Shown here one piece after another: positions 1 through 8,900 of a stretch of DNA of 57,284 bases. How positions within the stretch are numbered: position 1 is the first letter of the stretch; each line of letters begins with the position of its first letter. The position numbers and the translations under genes are program-made. The stretch is from contig JAYWGN010000067.1 of NCBI GenBank assembly GCA_043778255.1, positions 1-57,284 of the forward strand. The letters run 5' to 3'. Origin of the DNA: JAYWGN01 sp043778255 (GTDB lineage: Bacteria > Bacteroidota > Bacteroidia > Chitinophagales > Chitinophagaceae). The notes under the pieces are model-generated. The model was not told where the DNA came from and did not search any database. It worked only from the letters and a program-made list of their open reading frames with translations.

Positions 1-679
1 TTTCGTGCAATAACCTCAGTATTTTTTCGGTTTCATCTTCTACTTTTTGGTATCCTTTTTTACCTAATACAATATCCAAATTATTACTTTCGTCATATAC
101 TTTTTTAATAAATGCAGGGTATGTTTCGCCAATTTCAATTGGCTTAAATACATCGCTAAAGTGGAGCAGCCCTATATGTGTATGGTTAACTATACAGGCA
201 TACCCAATATTAGTTTGGCGATATATTGTTACGGTTACCGTATCTAACTCCTTTACAGTAAGGGTTTCATTTTGCAAAAGCACATCTATTTTTTCAGTGG
301 CAGCTACTCGGCCAGTTTGTTCATCTATATATAACTTTACAAAGTAGTAGTTATCTTTATACATTGTATCTTTTTGTTTGCCCTTTGGCACAAATATATC
401 TTTCATTAATCCCCAATCTAAAAATGCACCAAATGCTGCAGTGCTTACCACTTTGAGGTAAGCAATTTGGCCAATAGTTGCTAGTGGTTTTTGGGTGGTT
501 GCTATTAACTTATCTTCACCATCGTGGTATATAAATACTGTAAGCATATCGTCAATAGCACAATTAGTTGGTACAAACCTTTTGGGTAGTAATATGCCTT
601 TATCACCATCATCGAGGTAGGCACCAAAGTCAACAAACCTATCAACCCTTAGTGTATTGTATGCAGCTACTTGTATCAT
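1..679 (-). CDS. CvfB-like S1 RNA-binding protein (partial, 3' end off window)
   Basis: The minus strand is open from an ATG at 679 to the left edge, giving about 226 residues of a longer protein. The N-terminus (MIQVAAYNTLRVDRFVDFG) and repeated blocks such as TAAFGAFLDWGLMKDIFVP and IGYACIVNHTHIGLLHFSDV are S1-type OB folds, in the order expected for the CvfB/YitL family (several S1 domains, then a winged helix). The C-terminal part is outside the window. Family members bind RNA and affect virulence-factor and general expression in Firmicutes; the role in Bacteroidota is not established. A -7-like box (TAATTTTA, positions 693-686) lies just upstream. The gene is divergent from gmk. Confidence 0.8.
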   Translation of the reverse strand, partial: MIQVAAYNTLRVDRFVDFGAYLDDGDKGILLPKRFVPTNCAIDDMLTVFIYHDGEDKLIATTQKPLATIGQIAYLKVVSTAAFGAFLDWGLMKDIFVPKGKQKDTMYKDNYYFVKLYIDEQTGRVAATEKIDVLLQNETLTVKELDTVTVTIYRQTNIGYACIVNHTHIGLLHFSDVFKPIEIGETYPAFIKKVYDESNNLDIVLGKKGYQKVEDETEKILRLLHE

Positions 680-757
680 AACTTGTAAAATTACAGTAGA
701 ATTATTGCTTTGCTTTAAAAAATAATATTGGCTTTGCAAATGTTGCTATGGCTTTAT

Positions 758-765
758 TATATTTG
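758..765 (+). promoter_or_regulatory. Bacteroidota -7 box for gmk
   Basis: TATATTTG matches TANNTTTG exactly and a TTTG lies at 733-736 as a possible -33 element. Only 3 nt separate the box from the ATG at 769, so the transcript would start at or next to the start codon. This also excludes the in-frame ATG at 748. Confidence 0.55.
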
Positions 766-768
766 CAT

Positions 769-1347
769 ATGGAGCAACATAAAGTAGTTATTATAACTGC
801 ACCAAGTGGTGCTGGCAAAACCACCATAGTTAAGCATTTGTTACAGCAATACAGCGATGTATTATCATTTTCCATATCGGCTGCAACCCGCTCTGCTAGG
901 CATACTGAGCAGCATGGAGTGGACTATTACTTTATGACCGAACAAACATTTACCCAAAAAATAAATAATAACGAATTTGTAGAATGGGAAATGGTATATG
1001 AGGGCAAGTACTATGGCACACTTAAAGCCGAGTTGGAACGTATATGGGCTATGGGCAAAACCCCGGTGTTGGATATTGATGTAAAAGGGGCAATACATGT
1101 ACAGCAGCAATACAAAAATAGTTCGTTAAGTATATTTATACAACCGCCAAGTGTAGATGCCCTTACACAACGGCTACAAAGTAGAGGTACCGAAACGGAG
1201 GCTTCGCTAAAAGCTAGGGTAGATAAAGCTAGTTATGAACTTACCTTCAAAAACCATTTTGATACAATAATTGTAAATGATATATTGGAAAATGCATTTG
1301 CCAAAGCAGCTACTGTAGTATTGGATTTTGTAAAACTAAAAGCCTAA
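769..1347 (+). CDS. gmk: Guanylate kinase
   Basis: Phosphorylates GMP to GDP with ATP in the cytoplasm. The protein has 192 residues from ATG 769, close to the usual size. The P-loop APSGAGKTT lies at residues 11-19, followed by typical GMP-binding segments (ATRSARHTEQHGVDYYF and FVEWEMVYEGKYYGT) and the LDIDVKGA strand. An ATG 21 nt upstream is in frame but lies upstream of the -7 box at 758-765 and adds seven unrelated residues, so 769 is preferred. A CNNM/CBS gene follows after 10 bp, probably co-transcribed. Confidence 0.95.
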   Translation: MEQHKVVIITAPSGAGKTTIVKHLLQQYSDVLSFSISAATRSARHTEQHGVDYYFMTEQTFTQKINNNEFVEWEMVYEGKYYGTLKAELERIWAMGKTPVLDIDVKGAIHVQQQYKNSSLSIFIQPPSVDALTQRLQSRGTETEASLKARVDKASYELTFKNHFDTIIVNDILENAFAKAATVVLDFVKLKA

Positions 1348-1357
1348 TTTTATACCT

Positions 1358-2617
1358 ATGGAAATATCGCTTAACCCAATAATTGGTGTTGTAATTACAT
1401 TGCTACTTATTGGTTTTTATCAAGGGTTAGAAATTGCATTTATAAGTGCCAACCGACTTAACATTGAACTCAAAAAAAAGCAAGGCAAACGGAGTGGAAC
1501 TGTACTGGCTTACTTTATTGAAAACCCCTCAAAATTTATAGGTACTACCATTGTAGTTATTAATATATTAATAGTACTATACGGCTTATTTGTATATATG
1601 CTGCTGCAACAAATTTGGAAAACCTTACCTATAAATAACTACGGTATATTAGCATTAGATGTGTTACTAGCAGCAGGTTTGCTGCTGTTTGTGGTGTTTT
1701 TATTTAAGGCATTGTTTAAAGCCAATAACGATAAAATACTGAACAATACTTTTGTAATCATTATAATACAAAGCACTTATAATATATTTGGCAATATTGC
1801 CAATTTTTTTACAACGGTTAGCGAATCTTTTTTAAATATTATATTTAATAAAAACTTTAGAAACACGAAAGCCAAATTAAGCAAAACTGACCTCGAACAG
1901 TTTTTGGAACAAAGCAATATACACGATGTAGATGACCAAGAGTTTGATAAAGAGTTATTTGAAAATGCATTGCAACTAAGCGATACCAAAATAAGGCAAT
2001 GCCTTATACCACGTAAAGAAATAATATCGGTAATGCAAGATGCTAGTATGGATACCGTAAAAGAATTATTTGTAACTACAAAGTTGAGTAAGTTAATAGT
2101 GTATAATAATAATATTGATACTATTGTTGGTTATGTACATCAGCTTGATATGTTTAAAAATGCCACTACAATTAACGAAATATTATTGCCTATACCAGCA
2201 ATACCCGAAACAATGAGTGCTAGTGATTTAATTACCAAATTTACAAAGGAACGTAAAAGCATAGCTTGGGTGGTTGATGAGTTTGGCGGTACGGCTGGCA
2301 TAGTAACTATGGAAGATTTGTTAGAAGAATTATTTGGTGAAATACAAGATGAGTACGATACCGATGAGTTGGTTGAAAAACAAATAGCTAAGGATGAATA
2401 TATATTTAGCGGTCGTATAGAGTTGGATTATTTGCAGGAGCATTACCAACTACAATTTATTGATAACGACTCCGAAACCCTTAGTGGCTATATAATACAA
2501 GAGCATGAAACTATACCAAAGCAACGAGATAGAATAATAATAGGTAACTACGAATTTGAAATACTTAATGTAACCGATACCCATATAGAGATGACAAAAT
2601 TGAGGGTATTGAAGTAG
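1358..2617 (+). CDS. CNNM/CBS-domain membrane protein (HlyC/CorC family, GldE-like)
   Basis: A 419-residue inner-membrane protein. Residues about 1-190 form a CNNM (DUF21) domain with three or four hydrophobic segments, beginning GVVITLLLIGFYQGLEIAF. A CBS pair follows (about 205-325, including LIPRKEIISVMQ and VVDEFGGTAGIVTMEDLLEE). The C-terminal CorC/HlyC domain includes FSGRIELDYLQEHY. Relatives are linked to Mg/Co efflux; in Bacteroidota one paralogue, GldE, supports gliding and T9SS function. The sequence does not show which role applies. Likely second gene of the gmk transcript. Confidence 0.85.
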   Translation: MEISLNPIIGVVITLLLIGFYQGLEIAFISANRLNIELKKKQGKRSGTVLAYFIENPSKFIGTTIVVINILIVLYGLFVYMLLQQIWKTLPINNYGILALDVLLAAGLLLFVVFLFKALFKANNDKILNNTFVIIIIQSTYNIFGNIANFFTTVSESFLNIIFNKNFRNTKAKLSKTDLEQFLEQSNIHDVDDQEFDKELFENALQLSDTKIRQCLIPRKEIISVMQDASMDTVKELFVTTKLSKLIVYNNNIDTIVGYVHQLDMFKNATTINEILLPIPAIPETMSASDLITKFTKERKSIAWVVDEFGGTAGIVTMEDLLEELFGEIQDEYDTDELVEKQIAKDEYIFSGRIELDYLQEHYQLQFIDNDSETLSGYIIQEHETIPKQRDRIIIGNYEFEILNVTDTHIEMTKLRVLK

Positions 2618-2713
2618 CAGAGTTGTACCATTAAGTATTATATATTGGCAAATGGGTAATACTATTTTATGGCAATACAAAAGTTATAATAACACTGAAA
2701 CAATAATTATATT

Positions 2714-2744
2714 AAAAAAAGAGCCTCCATAATTGGAAGCTCTT
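2714..2744 (-). terminator. Intrinsic terminator of the secreted-protein operon
   Basis: Read on the minus strand, AAGAGCTTCC pairs with GGAGGCTCTT (one mismatch, 6-nt loop) and is followed by a run of seven T. It begins 22 bp past the stop codon of the gene ending at 2766. Confidence 0.75.
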
Positions 2745-2765
2745 ACATACAACCTATAGGATTGG

Positions 2766-4607
2766 TTATTGCTTTATAAAACTACCTTTTTCATTTATCA
2801 CACCATCACTAATTTGTAAAAAGTATTTGCCAGTAGGCAAAGCCTGTACATTTAGTTTAAGAGGACTTGTATTTTGTATTGAGGTTTGTATTATTTGTTT
2901 GCCTTGTGCATCAAATATTGCAATTAATACAGTTTTTTCTTTACCCGAAAAATCAAGCTGTATAAGTGTTGTAGCAGGATTAGGATATATAGTAAGTGTT
3001 CCTTTTTGTTTTTGAAATACTTTTACTATTTCACTATATTTGAATTTGCCGTCTACATCCATTTGCTTTATACGATAATAATTAATGCCATTGGCAGCCT
3101 TTGTATGTATATAGTTATAAGTACTAACAATACTTGAATTTCCTTTAGCTGCTAAACTACCAATTTTTACAAAGTTAACGCCATTGATACTCCACTCAAT
3201 ATCGAATAGCAAGCTATTTGTTTCTTGAGCAGTAGCCCATTGTATAATCGTATTATCAGTAGTTAATAACTGTGCTTTTATATATAGCCAAGTAACTGGT
3301 ACTACTAACCCAACATTGAATGGCATGGCATTATCAATACTCCAAGGGTTTTGTTTGCTACGAATGTGTAAAAAATGTGTCCCTGTTATTAAATTATTGG
3401 GAATATTGATGTTGATATTATTTAGAACTTCAGTAATATTAGTACCACTTACAGTTATGGGGTTAGCTAAACCAATGCCTGGGTCTTCATCAATATAGTA
3501 TTCCAAATTTTGCAATGGTGCAGCTGGTGGTTCAGCATCAGCATACCTAAAGTTTTGATCCATTGCAAACACCCCTAGGTTTACAATGCTAGGTACATTA
3601 TTTGTTGTAAATACCCTTGCATACAATTGGTGAATACCTGGCAGTACACCCAGTAAACTTACAGTAGTATTTGGTGTACTATTTTGTGTAGATGCCGTAA
3701 ATGCTAACGGCTGAATGTTGTTAGTAGTTACACTATCTAAGTAAAACTCGTATCTATTTATAGCTGTAGCTGCTGCAGGAACATTTGTATATAGATTATC
3801 TCCCTCCATATAAAAATTACCAAGGTTGGTTACTGATGGTACGCCATTGATAGTAATAATTTTTGCATACAATTGGTGCACGCCCGACGTTACTCCTGTG
3901 AGATTTATAGGGGTAGATGGCGTACTATTATTAGCAGCAGCTATAAATGCTAATGGCTGCTCATTTACAGTACTCACACTATCTACAAAAAAACTGTACT
4001 TATTTATTTGCACAGCAGTAGCAGGTGCATTGCTATAAAAGTTATTACCCGCCATAAAAAAGTTGCCAATATTAGTAATAGATTCTACACCATTTTGATT
4101 GGACACTTTAACGTACAATTGGTGCACACCTGAGGTAGTACCTGTAATATTTATAGTAGCGGCAGGGGTAACATCTGTAAAGCCTTCGGCAAATGGTAGC
4201 ACTTGCTCATTTACTGCACTCACACTATCTACATAAAACCGATACTTATTTATTTGTGAAGCAGATGCAGGTGCATTGGCATATTGAGTGCCTCCTTCCA
4301 TATAAAAATTACCAAGGTTGGTTATAGAAGGCACACCATTGGTAGCTACTACCTGTGCATACAATTGGTGTACACCCGAGGTAACGCCAACAAGGCTTAT
4401 TGCAGTAGCGGCGGTTGTGTTACCATTGGTGGCTGTAAAAGCCAACGGCTGAATGTTTACAGTACTCACACTATCTACAAAAAAATTGTATTTATTTATT
4501 TGCGTAGCGGCTGTAACTGTGTTGGGGTATGGGTCTTGCGTAGGCAATTGTGCCTTAGCATATAGCTGCACTACACAAGCTATTAGTAAAATGATTAGTT
4601 GCTTCAT
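2766..4607 (-). CDS. Secreted repeat protein with T9SS type A sorting domain
   Basis: 613 residues. The signal peptide is residues 1-20 (MKQLIILLIACVVQLYAKAQ). Four tandem repeats of about 82 residues follow, their INKY/INRY landmarks at 37, 119, 201 and 284; each contains F-[FY]-[VL]-DSV near its start, then GVHQLY or GIHQLY, then N-[LI]-G-[NV]-F-x-M. A degenerate fifth unit (LEYYIDEDPGIGL) follows at about 368. Then comes a fibronectin-like segment and the T9SS C-terminal domain starting at TLTIYPNPATTL (about 535). The protein is therefore exported across the outer membrane and probably anchored to it. Function unknown. It lies 26 bp after the upstream gene and is probably the last gene of its transcript. 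Confidence 0.85.
   Translation of the reverse strand: MKQLIILLIACVVQLYAKAQLPTQDPYPNTVTAATQINKYNFFVDSVSTVNIQPLAFTATNGNTTAATAISLVGVTSGVHQLYAQVVATNGVPSITNLGNFYMEGGTQYANAPASASQINKYRFYVDSVSAVNEQVLPFAEGFTDVTPAATINITGTTSGVHQLYVKVSNQNGVESITNIGNFFMAGNNFYSNAPATAVQINKYSFFVDSVSTVNEQPLAFIAAANNSTPSTPINLTGVTSGVHQLYAKIITINGVPSVTNLGNFYMEGDNLYTNVPAAATAINRYEFYLDSVTTNNIQPLAFTASTQNSTPNTTVSLLGVLPGIHQLYARVFTTNNVPSIVNLGVFAMDQNFRYADAEPPAAPLQNLEYYIDEDPGIGLANPITVSGTNITEVLNNININIPNNLITGTHFLHIRSKQNPWSIDNAMPFNVGLVVPVTWLYIKAQLLTTDNTIIQWATAQETNSLLFDIEWSINGVNFVKIGSLAAKGNSSIVSTYNYIHTKAANGINYYRIKQMDVDGKFKYSEIVKVFQKQKGTLTIYPNPATTLIQLDFSGKEKTVLIAIFDAQGKQIIQTSIQNTSPLKLNVQALPTGKYFLQISDGVINEKGSFIKQ
3515..4499 (-). repeat. Four tandem coding repeats of about 246 bp
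   Basis: DNA encoding the four 82-residue units of the secreted protein. The copies have diverged at both DNA and protein level, but the landmarks INKY, DSV, HQLY and NLG recur in register. Confidence 0.75.
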
Positions 4608-4633
4608 CTTAATTTTTTTTACAAGATGAATAA

Positions 4634-5797
4634 TTAATTATTGCTGCTGCTGCTTACTGATATCGTCATTGTAGCTGCACCATTACTTACGGTAGCAGGT
4701 ACGGCCAATGCTGTAATACGTGGTATGTTAGGAAAGCCACCTCTGCGGTAAGGGTCGGTAGCACCAAAAGCACCACAAGCCGGTGTAGTTACCGTAGCAC
4801 CACCAAATGTAGTACCACTCTCGCCGCCGGCAGTTGCTACATTGGCTACTGGTTCTAATTGAAAACGAGTTTCTACATCAGACCCTGTACCATCTATATT
4901 TATTCTATCATTGAAAGTAGTTCCTGCTACAAATGTATTATTTGTAGCACCCACAAATATCGGTGCCATATTTTGTGCAAATAAATTACCACTATTAGCA
5001 CCTGTATTGGTTACCTGAGCATTTTGTGCATTGCTGGGGTAGCTTAGTATATTGTTTCTAAACACATTGTTGCCACTATTGGCTATTGTACCAAAATCTA
5101 AATTGCCAATAAAAATATTGTTGGCAATAAAAAAGTTAAAACAGTTTAATTGGTTGGGTTGGTTAATTACATTATTGCGTATTAAACCTTTTACTTTTTG
5201 ACCAAGAGTAATACCAACTATATTAAAATTTCCTGCACTACTGATTATACAATTCTCTATGGCAACACTTACGCTAAAAGCAGTGGCAGCGAAAGATTGT
5301 TCGGATACAATAAATGTTATAAAACACTTATCTAGCCTTATACCTGTGGCATTAGCCGTGTAGCCAAAAAGCGTAAAGTTGTTCATTAAACAACGAGTAA
5401 TAATAATGTTAGATACATTGGTTGTAAAAATGGTGCCATTAATTTGAAAACCCGATATAGTACTACCTGCACTACCTGCAACAAATTCAACTTGGCCAGT
5501 AAAAGCATTTTGTGTGTTGGCTTGCATACCTGCATTTTGAGCTAAAAAATAACCATAACCAAAAATGGAAACTTGTTTATTTACGATAAAATTATTGTAA
5601 GCAAGGTTCGATGGTTCTACATAAATGCTATCGCCATTGGCAGCCTCGGGGTCTGATGCAGAGTTTGTACCATTAAATAAAGTAGTAACCTGTAATACGT
5701 CACCATCTAAAGTAGGGCTATTATTTACTCGCCATATTTTGGCTTGTGTAGTAATAGCTAATAATACAATTGTTGTAAGGAGTAATAACTTTTTCAT
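4634..5797 (-). CDS. Secreted protein, probable parallel beta-helix
   Basis: 387 residues. The signal peptide is MKKLLLLTTIVLLAITTQA, then KIWRVNN. The body is rich in short repeated Ile/Val/Asn strands (for example GFQINGTIFTTNVSNIIITR and IRNNVINQPN), as in right-handed beta-helix (pectin-lyase-like) surface proteins; this is a fold guess from pattern only. No T9SS YPNP domain is seen; the C-terminus is a low-complexity ISVSSSSNN. It sits between two T9SS genes on the same strand, 121 bp after the 5919-10286 gene and 26 bp before the repeat protein. A likely regulated promoter lies in the 121-bp gap. Confidence 0.75.
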   Translation of the reverse strand: MKKLLLLTTIVLLAITTQAKIWRVNNSPTLDGDVLQVTTLFNGTNSASDPEAANGDSIYVEPSNLAYNNFIVNKQVSIFGYGYFLAQNAGMQANTQNAFTGQVEFVAGSAGSTISGFQINGTIFTTNVSNIIITRCLMNNFTLFGYTANATGIRLDKCFITFIVSEQSFAATAFSVSVAIENCIISSAGNFNIVGITLGQKVKGLIRNNVINQPNQLNCFNFFIANNIFIGNLDFGTIANSGNNVFRNNILSYPSNAQNAQVTNTGANSGNLFAQNMAPIFVGATNNTFVAGTTFNDRINIDGTGSDVETRFQLEPVANVATAGGESGTTFGGATVTTPACGAFGATDPYRRGGFPNIPRITALAVPATVSNGAATMTISVSSSSNN

Positions 5798-5829
5798 TTT
5801 TTAAATTTTATTGTTGTTTTTTAATATTG

Positions 5830-5876
5830 TAAAATTAGTGGCGTTGGTTGTGCTGTACAATCCCTAATTGTAGGTA
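5830..5876 (-). promoter_or_regulatory. Operator-like palindrome plus -7-like box for the 4634-5797 gene
   Basis: On the minus strand TACCTACAATTAGGGA (5876-5861) is followed after 23 nt by TAATTTTA (5837-5830). The site matches 13 of 16 positions of the perfect palindrome in front of the LuxR-type regulator gene (11033-11018), at a spacing one base longer. The final A of the -7-like box departs from the TANNTTTG consensus. Confidence 0.5.
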
Positions 5877-5918
5877 TTTTTAGTTTGTTTAGGTATAGCA
5901 GTGTTTTGTTTCAATCTC

Positions 5919-8900
5919 TTACTCCTTTACAAATACTTGGGTGTACAAATTTGTTCCCACTATTAGCCTTACCCAATAAATGCCTTTTGAAAGGGCTTGC
6001 ACTAGCACTTTTTGTGTACCTACTCCCTGCAAAGTTGCAGCTTTTACTACCGCTCCTTTGTTATCCAATATTTGCAAGGCAACCATCTCTGTGGTTATTG
6101 GATATTGCAAATACAACCAATCAACAACAGGGTTTGGATATATAATTAAGCTATTAATAATACTTTGGAAAGTAATGGCAACTATTTTGCTATAAGTAAA
6201 CCTACCATCTATATCTATTTGTTTAAGTCGGTAGTAATTGTTACCGAGTAATGGGGTTGCATCTTTAAACATATAATTATTATTGCTACTAGTATTTGCA
6301 GCAGTTACTCTTCCAATTTTTTCAAAGGCTACACCTTCTTTACTCCTCTCAATTTCAAAATGCAAAGTGTTTATTTCGTTGGTAGTTTTCCATTGCAGCA
6401 TAACTGTATTGTTTATTTTTTTACCCGTAAAGCTTAAAAGTGTTAGCGGCAGTGTATTTAACCCCCCCGTGCTATTGGCTAAAATAAAATCGCTAAAGCT
6501 GGTAAATGTATTGCTTGTTATATTGCCATTATTATTTGCTGTGCCAATGCCACCAATATCTAACCAATTGCTGCCTCCATTGTCTTTTGCTATTCTTAGG
6601 TTAGCTGCATCAAACACGCCATCACCAGTGTTATAATTTATTTTTATAGTTGCATCTACAAAATTGCTTGGGTTTTTTGTAAGTGTAATGTTGTGATAGT
6701 AGCTGCTATTCACTTCTGCTAAGGTTATAGGTAATGATCTTGTAGTGGCTGCACCAAGTACCATCTTGGCTTCGTACTCCACATCGTTATCAAAACTATT
6801 TTGGTTGGCAAGTAGGGTTACCGGTCGGTACAATCCATTTACCCCTAGTGGAAATAAAATAGGGTTGGTGCTGCTAAATTCTTGCCTACGCAATATTCCT
6901 TCTATATAACTATTGGCGTTACCACCTTCTATTATTGGGCTAAAGCCAGCCACCATTGTTAAAAAATTTGCTGCATTTACTTTTACTATTCCGTTCAATA
7001 AACTTAGGTTGTTTTCAATTTTTAAGTTGCCATTTACTAATAGCCCTTGGCTGTTGTTTACAATTAATTTACCAATAGTACCATTGCCGCTAATTATTGC
7101 AGCCGTGCTATTTTCAAAAACTTTTACACTGTCGGTTTCCATACTAATGTTATTTATTAGCGTACCGAGTAGTAAAATATTGGTGGAGTTTCTACCTACA
7201 AATGTGCCTGTATTGTTTTTAAATATGCCTTTAATGGTAAGCTCATTATCAGGTATGGTTTTGTACAAAGCTATATCAGTATTTACACCGGTAACTTCTA
7301 CATTGCCTGTAGGCTCCACCACCAACTGGTCTAAGGGAATACTTTTATTAATATTTACATTGTGCATAACCCAAATGCTATCATCCCCTTTGTTAGGAAA
7401 ACGGGTTGCAGGGCTAAATGTATTGCTGCTAATGGGGCGACTTTCCCATATATTTTTATCAGTAAATACACCGTTGGCAATGCTCCTAAACTGAAGAGGT
7501 GTTTGGCAAGTTAGGCTGCCTAAAAAGCCACCTGCAATTCCACCTGCAACAAACTCAATTGTAATATTACCACTTGGGTTGCTTGATACAAATTCATATT
7601 TAACAGCTGGGGCAGTTGTATTGTCTATTCTACCAATTCTGTTTGCAAATACATTATCGCCATCATAAATAGTAATTCTGCCAAACTGGGCTAAGCTAAA
7701 TTTATTGATGGTTAATTTTAATTTTTTACCAGCATCTGTTGGGGTATATGTTTTGGTAAAATTATTGTTAGTATGGTTTGCTGTAAAGCCGCCATTATCG
7801 TAAAAGCTAGTATCGCAAACTGTGGTAACTGCATCGCTAATTAATAAACCTGTGGCATACGATGTGGTAATTATGTTTGAAAAAACACTAGAGCAGCCAT
7901 CTGCAAGCCTTGTATAAAATGCCTTGTGGGTTACATTTCCGCCAAAACTTGAGGTTGCAGAGAAAGTATACGTTGTGCCACCGTTTGTTGCCACACCGCC
8001 TGTATTGCTACTTTGCCAAATTATGGTATGACCAGCTAGTGCAGGTACGGTAACCACTATACTAAAATCGTTTTTATAACTCAATATACTATCTACTGTT
8101 GCAATGATGGGTGCTTCAGGCACACCTAAACTTTTTACTTTTATTACCACACTATCCATCAATGTACAGCCCCTATAATCTACCCCCGATGCATAATAAG
8201 TGGTTGTAGCATTTGGGGAAACGGTGAGTGTAGCTGTTGGAGAAAACGTACTGCCATCACTTGCCGAAGTAAAGTTTAATGGACTTCTTAAATATGGCGA
8301 TGCTATAGAAATTGTAACTGAGGTGTTTGGGCAAATACTATCTATTGGTACGCCACTAAAAGTAATTTTGGTAAAAATAGCAAATTGTACACTATCGTTA
8401 ATTGACTCAGCATCGGCAGTACAAATAGTTTTTGCTGAAAAAATATGGTTGCCCTTTGAGGTAAAATTATAACTGTTTAAAAGCGTTACTGTATCTCTTC
8501 CACCTGCTGCAATTGTGCCTGTATTTTTTATAAAATTAAATGGAACAGTAGTATTAGTAACTTCATCTTTTACAAAGCCTGTAACGGTTACAGGGTTAGT
8601 TGCATAATTATGTACTTGGTTCGAAAAATTACGAATAGTAGCTTTTACAATTTCGTTATTTGTATAAGCACATCTTGGTGAGGTGATGGTTTCAAAACCA
8701 ATATCTACTGCATCGGTTTCTTGAATAACGGTAAATAAAGGGTTGAAAGAAGTTGGGCTTTCACCCCAAGTACTTGCATCCAAAGCGGCCGTGTATATTT
8801 TTTGAGGCAACTTTGGGTATTGGTTAAAAAAAGATAAAGCCATATTTGATGCTTCTCTTTGTGCCACAACAATATAATAATCTCCTGTAACAGCAATGCC

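Noticed and set aside
748..771. Upstream in-frame ATG for gmk
   Set aside because: It lies upstream of the -7 box at 758-765 and adds residues not found in guanylate kinases.
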